DNA from: Pseudorhodoferax sp. Leaf274 | GTDB lineage: Bacteria; Pseudomonadota; Gammaproteobacteria; Burkholderiales; Burkholderiaceae_C | Reading direction: 5' to 3' | Length of the DNA stretch: 64,000 bases | Assembly: GCF_001422445.1 (NCBI RefSeq) | Contig: NZ_LMNA01000001.1 | Location: 162,931-226,930 of the forward strand | In this document: piece after piece, positions 48,492 through 55,906 of the stretch | How the letters are laid out: every line of letters begins with the position of its first letter | Position numbering within the stretch: position 1 is the stretch's first letter | Program-made: the position numbers and the translations under genes | Notes under the pieces: model-generated | Database searches by the model: none | Told to the model about the DNA's origin: nothing | What the model saw: the letters and a program-made list of their open reading frames with translations, nothing else

Positions 48492-48632
48492 ATGCGCCGA
48501 CACGTTCTCCCGACCTCCCGGCGCGGCACGCGGCCGGCACCTGCGGCGTTGACCGCCCTGTGCGCCCTGGCGGCCGACAGCGCGCGGGCACGGAGCAGCG
48601 CGCGGCGCCAGTCCTGGGTGGGTCTGTCATGA
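48492..48632 (+). CDS. Orphan signal-peptide leader ORF (46 residues)
   Basis: Short ORF directly after the first Bug gene. Its product begins MRRHVLPTSRRG, then has a hydrophobic stretch PAALTALCALAADSARA ending in an A-x-A cleavage-like motif, then a short basic tail. It looks like the signal peptide of a second Bug protein without its mature domain. It ends in an ATGA overlap with the PrpF-Bug fusion gene, so its translation would feed ribosomes into that gene. Whether the peptide has any role is unknown. Confidence 0.5.
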   Translation: MRRHVLPTSRRGTRPAPAALTALCALAADSARARSSARRQSWVGLS

Positions 48633-50644
48633 GCAAGACCATCCCCTGCGTCCTGATGCGCGCCGGCACCTCGCGCGGCCCCTTCTTCCTGCGCGAATGG
48701 CTGCCCGCGGGCGACGAGGCGCGCGACCAGGCGCTGATCGGCGCGATCGGCGCGTCCGACCCCTTGCAGCTGGACGGCGTGGGCGGCGGCAGCACGCTGA
48801 ACAGCAAGGTGGCCATCGTCTCCCGCTCAAGCGTGCCGGGCTGCGACCTGGACTACCTGTTCGCCCAGGTCGGCGTGGGCCACCGCTCGGTGGACACGCG
48901 GCCCAACTGCGGCAACATGCTCTCGGGCGTGGCGCCGTTCGCCATCGAGCAGGGCCTGGTGCCCGCGCAGGACGGCAGCACCAAGGTGCGCGTGCACAAC
49001 GTCAACACCGGCGCACGCATCGACGTGACCGTTCGCACCCCGGGCCGGCGCGTGACCTACGAGGGCGATGCCCGCATCGACGGCGTGGCCGGCACCGCGG
49101 CGCCCATCCTGCTGGACTTCCTGGACGCCTGGGGCGCGGTGACCGGCCAGGTGTTCCCGACCGGCCAGCGCATCGACCGCATCCAGGGCGTGGAGGTCAG
49201 CTGCATCGACGCGGCCATGCCGCTCATGGTCGTGCGCGCGGCCGACCTGGGCGTCAGCGGCCGCGAGAAGCCGGTAGCGCTGGACGCCGATGCCGCCCTG
49301 CTGGAGCGCATCGAATCGCTGCGGCTGGAGGCCGGCCTGCGCATGGGCCTGGGCGATGTGTCGAACAGCGTCGTGCCCAAGCCGGTGCTGGTCAGCGCAG
49401 GCGACTCGCCGGACAGCATCACCTCGCGCTACTTCACGCCACGGCGCTGCCATGCCTCGCATGCGGTGACGGGCGCCATCGGCGTGGCCAGCGCCTTCGC
49501 GCTGCCGGGCACGGTGGCCAGCGGCGTGGCGCGCGCGGCCGGTTGCCACCAGTTGAGCGTGCTGCACCCTGCCGGGCAGATCGACATCGAGGTGGAGATG
49601 GGCGGTGAGGGCGACGGGGTCAGCGTGCAGCGCGCAGCGCTGGTGCGCACCGCGCGCAAGATCATGCAGGGCGACCTGCACCTGCCCGACTACGTGTTCT
49701 CGCGGCCCGGGGAATCCGACCGGCCTGCCGCGCGCAAGCCGCTCACGCTGATCGTGCCGACCAGCGCGGGCGGCGGCAACGACACCATGGCCCGCATCAT
49801 CGCCGCCAAGCTGGCGCCCTTGCTGGGCCAGGAGGTGCTGGTGGACAACCGCGCCGGCGCCAACGGCGCCGTGGCGAGCGAGTACGTGGCGGCGGCCGAG
49901 CCCGATGGCCAGACGCTGATGTTCGGCTATGTCGCCACCCATGCCATGAACCCGGCGCTGCAGAAGCTGGGCTACGACCCGGTGGCCGACTTCGCGCCGG
50001 TGGGGCTGGTCGGCTCATCGCCCACGCTGATGGTGGTGCACCCCGCCGTGCCCGCGGCGGACGTGTCCGCTCTCGTGGCCGCGCTGCGCGCCGAGCCGGG
50101 CCGCTACGGCTACGCCTCGGCCGGCGACGGCACGCCACCGCACTTCGCGGCGGCCCTGTTCCAGCTCGCGACCGGCACCACGGTGCGCGGCAGCACCTAC
50201 GAAGGCGCGGCCCCGGCGATCGCCGACACGGCCAGCGGCCGCGCGCAGCTGATGTTCCCCAGCCTGTTCACCGCCTCGCCCTTCGTGCACAGCGGGCGCC
50301 TGCGGGCCCTCGCGGTGGCCGGCGCCCAGCGGCTGCCGGCGCTGCCCGGTGTACCGACGCTGGCCGAGGCCGGCGTGGCCGGCGTGGACGTGACGCAGTG
50401 GTATGGGCTGTTCGCGCCGGCGCGCACGCCGCCGGCACGGGTGCTGGCGCTCAACGCGGCGTTGAACCAGGTGTTGGCCGATCCGGACGTCGTGCGGTTG
50501 TTCGAGCAGCACGGTGCACGCGTGGAGGCCGGCACGCCTGCGATGCTGGGCGAGCGGGTCCAGGCCGAACTGGCGCGCTGGCGCGCCGTGGTGGACCGCA
50601 GCGGGCTGGCACGGCCGGAGCAGCGGTCGGCCGTCCTCGAGTAG
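48629..50644 (+). CDS. PrpF-family isomerase fused to a signal-less Bug/TctC domain
   Basis: A 671-residue fusion in one uninterrupted frame. Residues 1 to about 358 are a PrpF-type cis-trans isomerase/tautomerase (aconitate isomerase, 2-methylaconitate isomerase or oxalomesaconate tautomerase group), with candidate catalytic K60 in STLNSKVAIV and C94 in RPNCGNMLSG. Residues about 370-671 are a Bug domain (KPLTLIVPTSAGGGND, GYVATHAMNPALQKLGYDP) close to the upstream Bug protein. No export signal is present, so the Bug domain should stay in the cytosol. The preceding leader ORF supplies a stray signal peptide, as if PrpF had inserted between signal and mature domain. Confidence 0.88.
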   Translation: MSKTIPCVLMRAGTSRGPFFLREWLPAGDEARDQALIGAIGASDPLQLDGVGGGSTLNSKVAIVSRSSVPGCDLDYLFAQVGVGHRSVDTRPNCGNMLSGVAPFAIEQGLVPAQDGSTKVRVHNVNTGARIDVTVRTPGRRVTYEGDARIDGVAGTAAPILLDFLDAWGAVTGQVFPTGQRIDRIQGVEVSCIDAAMPLMVVRAADLGVSGREKPVALDADAALLERIESLRLEAGLRMGLGDVSNSVVPKPVLVSAGDSPDSITSRYFTPRRCHASHAVTGAIGVASAFALPGTVASGVARAAGCHQLSVLHPAGQIDIEVEMGGEGDGVSVQRAALVRTARKIMQGDLHLPDYVFSRPGESDRPAARKPLTLIVPTSAGGGNDTMARIIAAKLAPLLGQEVLVDNRAGANGAVASEYVAAAEPDGQTLMFGYVATHAMNPALQKLGYDPVADFAPVGLVGSSPTLMVVHPAVPAADVSALVAALRAEPGRYGYASAGDGTPPHFAAALFQLATGTTVRGSTYEGAAPAIADTASGRAQLMFPSLFTASPFVHSGRLRALAVAGAQRLPALPGVPTLAEAGVAGVDVTQWYGLFAPARTPPARVLALNAALNQVLADPDVVRLFEQHGARVEAGTPAMLGERVQAELARWRAVVDRSGLARPEQRSAVLE

Positions 50645-50678
50645 CGGCAGGAGCCGCGCCTGGCAGGGCCCACCGCGC

Positions 50679-51674
50679 TCAGTCCAGCTTGACGCCGGCG
50701 GCGCGCACCACCTGCCCCCACATCGCGCGGTCGGCCTGGATGAAGGCCGCGAACTCGGCCGGCGTGTTGCAGCGCAGCTCGCCGCCGTAGTCGCGCCACT
50801 TCTTCTGCAGCTCGGGCGACTGGCAGACCTTGGCCATCGCCGCGCTGAGCTGGGCCAGGATGGCCGGCGGCGTGCCGGCCGGCGCCAGCACGCCCTGCCA
50901 GGCGATAGGCGCGTAGTCGGGCAGGCCCTGCTCGGCGAAGGTCGGCACGTCCGGAAAGCTCGGATGGCGCTCCTTGCCGGTGATGCCCAGCAGCTTGAGC
51001 TTGCCCGCGCGGATGTTGCCGGCCGCCGCGGGCAGGCCGTCGAACATCAGCTGCACCTGGCCCGCCAGCAGGTCGGTGTAGGGGCTGTTGCTGTTGTAGG
51101 GCACGAGGTTGCTGCGCACCCCGGCCGCGTTGTTGAACCACACGGCCGACAGATGCGAGTAGCTGCCCGGCCCCTGCGTGGCGGCGGCCACCGATTCGGG
51201 CCGGGCCTTGAGCTGCGCGATGAGTTCGCGCGCGTCCTTGACCGGCAACCCGGGCGTGGCCACCAGGCCGGTGTTGAGCACGCCCAGCAGGCTGATGGGC
51301 GCGAAGTCGCGCTCGGCGTTGAACGGCAGCCGGCTGTACAGGTGCGGCACCACCGACAGCGAGCTGGTGGTGCCGATGTACAGCGTGTAGCCATCGGCCG
51401 GCGCCCGCGCCGCAACCTCGGTGCCGATGATGTTCGACGCCCCGGGCCGGTTCTCGACGAAGAAGCTCTGCCCCAGTGCGGCGGTGAGCCCGGCCGCCAG
51501 TTCACGGGCATTGGCGTCCGGCCCGCTGCCGGCGGGGAACGGCGCCACGATGCGCACCGGCTTGCCCGGGTACTCGGCATGGGCCGCCTGGGCCGCCGCA
51601 CCCAGCGGCAGCGCCGCGAGCGCGCCGAGCGCGAGCCCCGCCCCAACGCGCAACAGCCTGTTGAAGAAAGCCAT
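50679..51674 (-). CDS. Bug/TctC-family periplasmic solute-binding protein
   Basis: Binding protein of 331 residues with signal peptide MAFFNRLLRVGAGLALGALAALPLGAAAQAAHA and mature start YPGKPVRIVAPFPAGSGPD. AGGAGAC lies just before the chosen ATG. It is divergent from an aromatic hydroxylase/dioxygenase cluster and has its own strong promoter overlapping theirs, so its ligand is probably the substrate of that cluster. Confidence 0.93.
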   Translation of the reverse strand: MAFFNRLLRVGAGLALGALAALPLGAAAQAAHAEYPGKPVRIVAPFPAGSGPDANARELAAGLTAALGQSFFVENRPGASNIIGTEVAARAPADGYTLYIGTTSSLSVVPHLYSRLPFNAERDFAPISLLGVLNTGLVATPGLPVKDARELIAQLKARPESVAAATQGPGSYSHLSAVWFNNAAGVRSNLVPYNSNSPYTDLLAGQVQLMFDGLPAAAGNIRAGKLKLLGITGKERHPSFPDVPTFAEQGLPDYAPIAWQGVLAPAGTPPAILAQLSAAMAKVCQSPELQKKWRDYGGELRCNTPAEFAAFIQADRAMWGQVVRAAGVKLD

Positions 51675-51694
51675 CGATGTCTCCTTTTGCGAAT

Positions 51695-51711
51695 GCGTGC
51701 AGTCTGCACGC
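51695..51711. promoter_or_regulatory. Perfect 17-bp palindrome at the Bug transcription start
   Basis: GCGTGCAG-T-CTGCACGC is a perfect 8+1+8 palindrome. The flanking TTTGCG and CGCAAA add an outer, slightly offset pair of arms. It covers the predicted start of the minus-strand promoter, a good position for a repressor. The IclR protein encoded downstream of the hydroxylase gene is the natural candidate. Confidence 0.6.
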
Positions 51712-51716
51712 CGCAA

Positions 51717-51744
51717 ATGATACGAAAAATTCATTTATTGTCAA
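51717..51744 (-). promoter_or_regulatory. Sigma-70 promoter of the Bug gene
   Basis: Minus strand: TTGACA (51744-51739), a 16-base spacer, TATCAT (51722-51717). The -35 is perfect and the -10 matches five of six. Predicted start near 51710, inside the palindrome, about 36 bases before the ATG. Confidence 0.7.
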
Positions 51745-51766
51745 AATACGATAATTGAAGAATAAT
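51738..51766 (+). promoter_or_regulatory. Sigma-70 promoter of the VOC/hydroxylase cluster
   Basis: Plus strand: TTGTCA (51738-51743), a 17-base spacer, AATAAT (51761-51766), each hexamer five of six to consensus. Predicted start near 51773. Its -35 occupies the same base pairs as the -35 of the minus-strand promoter, so the two should compete. Confidence 0.65.
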
Positions 51767-51819
51767 TTATTCAGATAGATTGCCACGGCTTCTTCAAGTT
51801 CTCAACGGGAGACAATTCG

Positions 51820-52371
51820 ATGGGTTCTCTTTCGCAGCTGCAGTTCAGCCACATCGGCCTGTACGTGACCGACATCGCGCGCATGGCGCGCTTCTACAAG
51901 CAGGCGCTGCGCTTCACGCAGACCGACGCGGGCGACCTGGGCACCGTGCAGCTGGTGTTCCTGAGCCGCGACCCCCACGAGCACCACCAGCTGGTGCTGG
52001 CCACGGGCCGGCCGGCAGACATGGCCTTCAACGTGGTCAACCAGATTTCCTTCCGCGTGCCCGACCTGGCGGCGCTGCGCGGCTTCCACGGCCGGCTGCT
52101 GGCCGAGGGCGCCAGCGACATGCACCCCGTGACGCACGGCAACGCCATCTCGGTCTACTGCCGCGACCCCGAGGGCAACCGGCTCGAGCTGTTCATGGAC
52201 ACGCCCTGGTACTGCGACCAGCCGCTGCGCGAGCCCATCGACCTGGCCCGCCCCGACGCCGAGATCCTGGCCCGGGCCGAGGCCATCGCGCGCCGCTTTC
52301 CCAAGTTCATGCCGCGCGCCCAATGGCAGGCCGAAATGGCGCGCCGCATGCTGGAAGACCAGCGTGGCTGA
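51820..52371 (+). CDS. VOC-family protein, extradiol-dioxygenase-like
   Basis: A 183-residue single-domain vicinal-oxygen-chelate protein. Candidate metal ligands are H11 in FSHIGLYVTD, a His in PHEHHQLVLATG and E in NRLELFMDTPW, the H-H-E pattern of type I extradiol dioxygenases. A helical tail of about 45 residues follows. Its last eight bases overlap the flavin hydroxylase gene. It may cleave the catechol-like product of that hydroxylase; a non-catalytic or hydrolase role is also possible. Confidence 0.8.
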   Translation: MGSLSQLQFSHIGLYVTDIARMARFYKQALRFTQTDAGDLGTVQLVFLSRDPHEHHQLVLATGRPADMAFNVVNQISFRVPDLAALRGFHGRLLAEGASDMHPVTHGNAISVYCRDPEGNRLELFMDTPWYCDQPLREPIDLARPDAEILARAEAIARRFPKFMPRAQWQAEMARRMLEDQRG

Positions 52372-53857
52372 ACAGGCGCCGCTCTACGACGTGGCCATCG
52401 TGGGCCTGGGGCCGACCGGCGCCGTGCTGGCCAACCTGCTGGGCGCGGCCGGCCGCTCGGTGCTGGTGCTGGAGAAGGAGACCGGCGTCTTCCCGCTGCC
52501 GCGGGCCATCCACTTCGACGGCGAGGTGCTGCGCGTGCTGCAGTCCGTCGGACTGCGCGAGCAGGTGCTGGCCATCGCGCGGCCGGGCACCCAGGGCATG
52601 CACTTCGTCAACGAAGCCGGGCAGACCCTGCTGGTGCGCGGCGGCACGGCCGCGCTGGGGCCGCACGGCGGCGCCAACAACTACTACTTCCACCAGCCCG
52701 AGCTGGAGGCCGTGCTGCGCGCGGGACTGGCGCGCCATCCGCAGGTGGACGTGCGCCTGGGCCATGAACTCACCGGCATCGCGCCGCACGCCGACCGGGT
52801 GGCGCTGCAGGTGCGCAGCGCCGGCGCCAGTGCAACCCTGCAGGCGCGCTACGTGGTCGGCTGCGACGGCGCGCGCTCGCCCGTGCGCCAGCACATGCGC
52901 AGCCCGCTGGTCGACCTGGGCCTGTGCCAGCCCTGGCTGGTGTTCGACGTCATCCTGCAGCAGCCCGTGGACCTGCCCGGCCACACCGTGCAGCACTGCG
53001 ACCCGCGCCGCCCCATGACCTACTGCAACGTGGTGGGCGCGCGCCGGCGCTGGGAGATCATGGTGCTGCCCGGGGACGACCGTGACGCGCTGGTGCAGCC
53101 CGAGACGCTGTGGCGCCTGGTGGCACCCTGGGTCACGCCCGGGCAGGCGCAGCTGGAGCGCGCCGCCATCTACACCTTCCACTCGGTGATCGCCGAGGGC
53201 TGGCGTGCAGGCCGGCTGCTGTTGGCGGGCGACGCCTGCCACCAGACCCCGCCCTTCCTGGGCCAGGGCATGTGCGCCGGCATCCGCGATGCGGCCAACC
53301 TGGCCTGGAAGCTGGACGCGGTGCTGGCCGGCCGCGCGCCCGAGGCACTGCTGGACACCTACGAATCCGAACGCAAGCCACACGTGCGCGCGTTGATCGA
53401 ACTGGCCGTGCGCCTGGGCGGCATCATCCAGACCACCGACCCGGCCGAGGCCGCCGCACGCGACGCGCGCTTTCGTGCTGGCGGGCCCGAGATCTTCGAG
53501 CTGCCGCCGCAACTGCTGGGCCCGGGCGCGTTCGACCCCACGGCGCCCGCCGTGGCAGGCCGCCCCTTTCCGCAACCGCGCCTGCGCGACGGCCGCCTGC
53601 TCGACGAATTGCTGGGCCGGCGCAGCGCCGTGATCGGCCGCAGCGCGGCGCTGCAGGCCGCCGCCCCGGCCACGGCCGAGCGCTGGCGCCGCAGCGGCGC
53701 CATCGTCATCGACCAGCCCGAGCCCGCCATCGACGCCTGGCTGGACGCCCACGGTGCCCAGGCCGTGGTGCTGCGCCCCGACCGGTATATCGTCGGCGTC
53801 GCGCGCACGGGCGCCGAGCTGGACCGCATCTCGCAATACCTTCCCGTCGCGCCATGA
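52364..53857 (+). CDS. FAD-dependent aromatic hydroxylase (MhpA-like)
   Basis: Class A flavoprotein monooxygenase of 497 residues. FAD motif GLGPTGAVLANLLG near residue 14, YVVGCDGARSPVRQ near 162, and the MhpA-like GDACHQTPPFLGQGMCAGIRDAANLAWKL region near 288-316. It resembles 3-(3-hydroxyphenyl)propionate hydroxylase. The start is GTG and overlaps the VOC gene by eight bases. With the VOC and FAH proteins it could open an aromatic ring in three steps; the substrate is not identified. Confidence 0.88.
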   Translation: MAEQAPLYDVAIVGLGPTGAVLANLLGAAGRSVLVLEKETGVFPLPRAIHFDGEVLRVLQSVGLREQVLAIARPGTQGMHFVNEAGQTLLVRGGTAALGPHGGANNYYFHQPELEAVLRAGLARHPQVDVRLGHELTGIAPHADRVALQVRSAGASATLQARYVVGCDGARSPVRQHMRSPLVDLGLCQPWLVFDVILQQPVDLPGHTVQHCDPRRPMTYCNVVGARRRWEIMVLPGDDRDALVQPETLWRLVAPWVTPGQAQLERAAIYTFHSVIAEGWRAGRLLLAGDACHQTPPFLGQGMCAGIRDAANLAWKLDAVLAGRAPEALLDTYESERKPHVRALIELAVRLGGIIQTTDPAEAAARDARFRAGGPEIFELPPQLLGPGAFDPTAPAVAGRPFPQPRLRDGRLLDELLGRRSAVIGRSAALQAAAPATAERWRRSGAIVIDQPEPAIDAWLDAHGAQAVVLRPDRYIVGVARTGAELDRISQYLPVAP

Positions 53858-53878
53858 ACCACTCAACGGGAAATTGCC

Positions 53879-54631
53879 TTGCCGGAATCCTCTTCGTCCA
53901 GCCTGGAGCGCATGCTGGGCGTGCTCGACCTGTTCGACGACACCCACCTCACGCGCACGGCGGAAGACATCGCTACCCTGCTCGATGTGTCGCTGCCCAC
54001 CAGCTACCGCTATGTCCGCCTGCTGCTGCAGGCCGGGCTGCTGCAGCGCGTGGAGGACTCGCAGTACGCGCTGGGGCCGCGCATCATCCTGCTGGACCAC
54101 TACATCCGCGGCGCCGACCCCGTGCTCAAGCTGGGCCTGCCGGTGCTGCGCGAACTGGTGGCCGCCACCGGCTTCGACTGCGTGGTGACCGGGCTGTTCG
54201 GCACCCAGGTGCTGGACACGCACCGCGAGATGGGCGGCGCGCCCGCCGCGCTGGCCTACGGGCGCGGCCGGCCCCGGCCGCTGTTCCTGGGCGCGGCACC
54301 CAAGGTGCTGCTGTCGTGCTTCGGGCCGGTGGCGCTCAAGAAGGTGTTCGCGTCGCAGCACGACGAGATCGTGCGCGCGGGCCTGCCGGCGGACTGGAGC
54401 AGCTTCCGGCGCTACTTCGCGGCCATCCGCAAGGCCGGCCACTATGTCTCGCGCGGCGAGCTGGAGCCGCAACTCGTGGCGGTGGCCGCGCCCGTCCCCA
54501 AACCCGATGGCGGTGCCTGGGCCGCCATCTCGCTGGTGTTCGACACCTCGCGCCTGGCGATCGTCGACCTTGACAAGCTGGTCCGACTGGTCACCGACGC
54601 CGCCACGCGCATCGGAGGTCGGTTGGGCTGA
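53879..54631 (+). CDS. IclR-family transcriptional regulator
   Basis: A 250-residue regulator with an N-terminal winged HTH (SLERMLGVLDLFDDTHLTRTAEDIATLLDVSLPTSYRYVRLLLQAGLLQR, in residues 8-58) and a C-terminal effector domain (GRPRPLFLGAAPKVLLSC). The start is TTG. It lies between the hydroxylase and FAH genes in the same direction, a common place for a pathway-specific regulator. The palindrome at 51695-51711 is a likely target. Confidence 0.88.
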   Translation: MPESSSSSLERMLGVLDLFDDTHLTRTAEDIATLLDVSLPTSYRYVRLLLQAGLLQRVEDSQYALGPRIILLDHYIRGADPVLKLGLPVLRELVAATGFDCVVTGLFGTQVLDTHREMGGAPAALAYGRGRPRPLFLGAAPKVLLSCFGPVALKKVFASQHDEIVRAGLPADWSSFRRYFAAIRKAGHYVSRGELEPQLVAVAAPVPKPDGGAWAAISLVFDTSRLAIVDLDKLVRLVTDAATRIGGRLG

Positions 54632-54664
54632 ACCCTCCCTCCCCTCCCTCCATAAGGAAACCCC

Positions 54665-55513
54665 GTGAAACTCATCAGCTACCACTGCAATGGCCAGGAC
54701 AGCTACGGCGCCGTCGTCGGCGAGCGCGTGGTCGACCTGCGCGCCGTGTTCGGCGCGCGCGCGCCCGATCTCAAGGCGCTGATCGCCGCCGGCCTGGTGG
54801 ACGAGGCCCGCACCGCCGTGCAGAACGCCAAGGCCACGCTGCCGCTGGGCGAGGTGCGCCTGCTGCCCGTGGTGCCCAATCCCGGCAAGATCTTCTGCAT
54901 CGGCCTGAACTACGGCGAGCACGTGCGCGAGACCGGCAGGCAGGTGACCGAGAAGCCCGTGGTCTTCCTGCGCGTGGCCGATTCGCAGCTGGGCCACGGC
55001 GAGGACATCGTGCGCCCGCGCGTGTCCGAGCGGCTGGACTACGAGGGCGAGATCGCCATCGTGATCGGCCAGGGCGGCCGCCACATCGCCGAGGCCGATG
55101 CGTGGACGCACATCGCCGGCTACAGCTGCTACAACGACGGCAGCGTGCGCGACTGGCAGGTGCACACCTCGCAATGGGCGCCCGGCAAGAACTTCTGGCG
55201 CACCGGCGGCTTCGGCCCCTGGCTGGTGACGGCCGACGAGATCGCGCCCGACCGGCAGATGACGCTGGTGACGCGCCTGAACGGCCAGGAGATGCAGCGC
55301 GCCACCACCGACATGATGATCCACAGCATCCCGCGCCAGATCGCCTACATCTCGTCCTTCATCCCGCTGGAGCCGGGCGACGTGATCGTCACCGGCACGC
55401 CGGGCGGCGTGGGCAACAAGCGCACGCCACCGGTGTTCATGCGGCCCGGCGACACGGTGGAGATCGAGGTGGACGCCATCGGCGTGCTGCGCAACGGCAT
55501 CCGCGACGAATGA
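54665..55513 (+). CDS. Fumarylacetoacetate-hydrolase-family protein
   Basis: FAH-fold hydrolase of 282 residues: FCIGLNYGEHVRETG near 78, EKPVVFLRVADS, the metal-binding YEGEIAIVIGQGG near 124-136, and GDVIVTGTPGGVGNKRTPP. AAGGAAA precedes the GTG start. In this cluster it should hydrolyse or decarboxylate the acylpyruvate-type product of ring cleavage. Confidence 0.9.
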   Translation: MKLISYHCNGQDSYGAVVGERVVDLRAVFGARAPDLKALIAAGLVDEARTAVQNAKATLPLGEVRLLPVVPNPGKIFCIGLNYGEHVRETGRQVTEKPVVFLRVADSQLGHGEDIVRPRVSERLDYEGEIAIVIGQGGRHIAEADAWTHIAGYSCYNDGSVRDWQVHTSQWAPGKNFWRTGGFGPWLVTADEIAPDRQMTLVTRLNGQEMQRATTDMMIHSIPRQIAYISSFIPLEPGDVIVTGTPGGVGNKRTPPVFMRPGDTVEIEVDAIGVLRNGIRDE

Positions 55514-55893
55514 ACGGCGAGGCCCTGGCCGCGCCCCTGCTCGCGCTGGAGGAGCGGCGCCGCGCCGCGCTGCTGGCCGGGGACACCGGCGCGTTGCAGG
55601 CGCTGCTGGCGCCGGATCTGCGCTACACGCATTCCACCGGCGCCATCGATGGCCGCGACAGCCTGCTGGCCAAGCTGGCCGGCGGGCAGATCGTCTACCG
55701 GCAGCTGGCCTTCACGCAGCTGGCGGTGCAGTGCATGGCAGACGCCGGCACCGTTGCCGGCGAGATGCACGCAGAGGTGCTGCGCGACGGCGTGGCACGC
55801 AGCATCGCGGCCCGCTACCTCGCGGTGTGGCTGCGGCGCGCAGGGGCGTGGCAGCTGGCCGCTTTCCAGGGCACGCCACTGGCGTCGCGCTGA
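55510..55893 (+). CDS. NTF2-like/SnoaL-fold small protein
   Basis: A 127-residue protein of the nuclear-transport-factor-2-like fold (LLALEERRRAALLAGDTGALQALLAPDLRYTHSTGAIDGRDSLL, in residues 10-53). Members act as isomerases, hydrolases or accessory proteins; no catalytic residues could be singled out. ATG overlaps the FAH stop codon (ATGA), making it the last gene of the cluster. Confidence 0.8.
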   Translation: MNGEALAAPLLALEERRRAALLAGDTGALQALLAPDLRYTHSTGAIDGRDSLLAKLAGGQIVYRQLAFTQLAVQCMADAGTVAGEMHAEVLRDGVARSIAARYLAVWLRRAGAWQLAAFQGTPLASR

Positions 55894-55906
55894 AGGCCGG
55901 CGCCGT

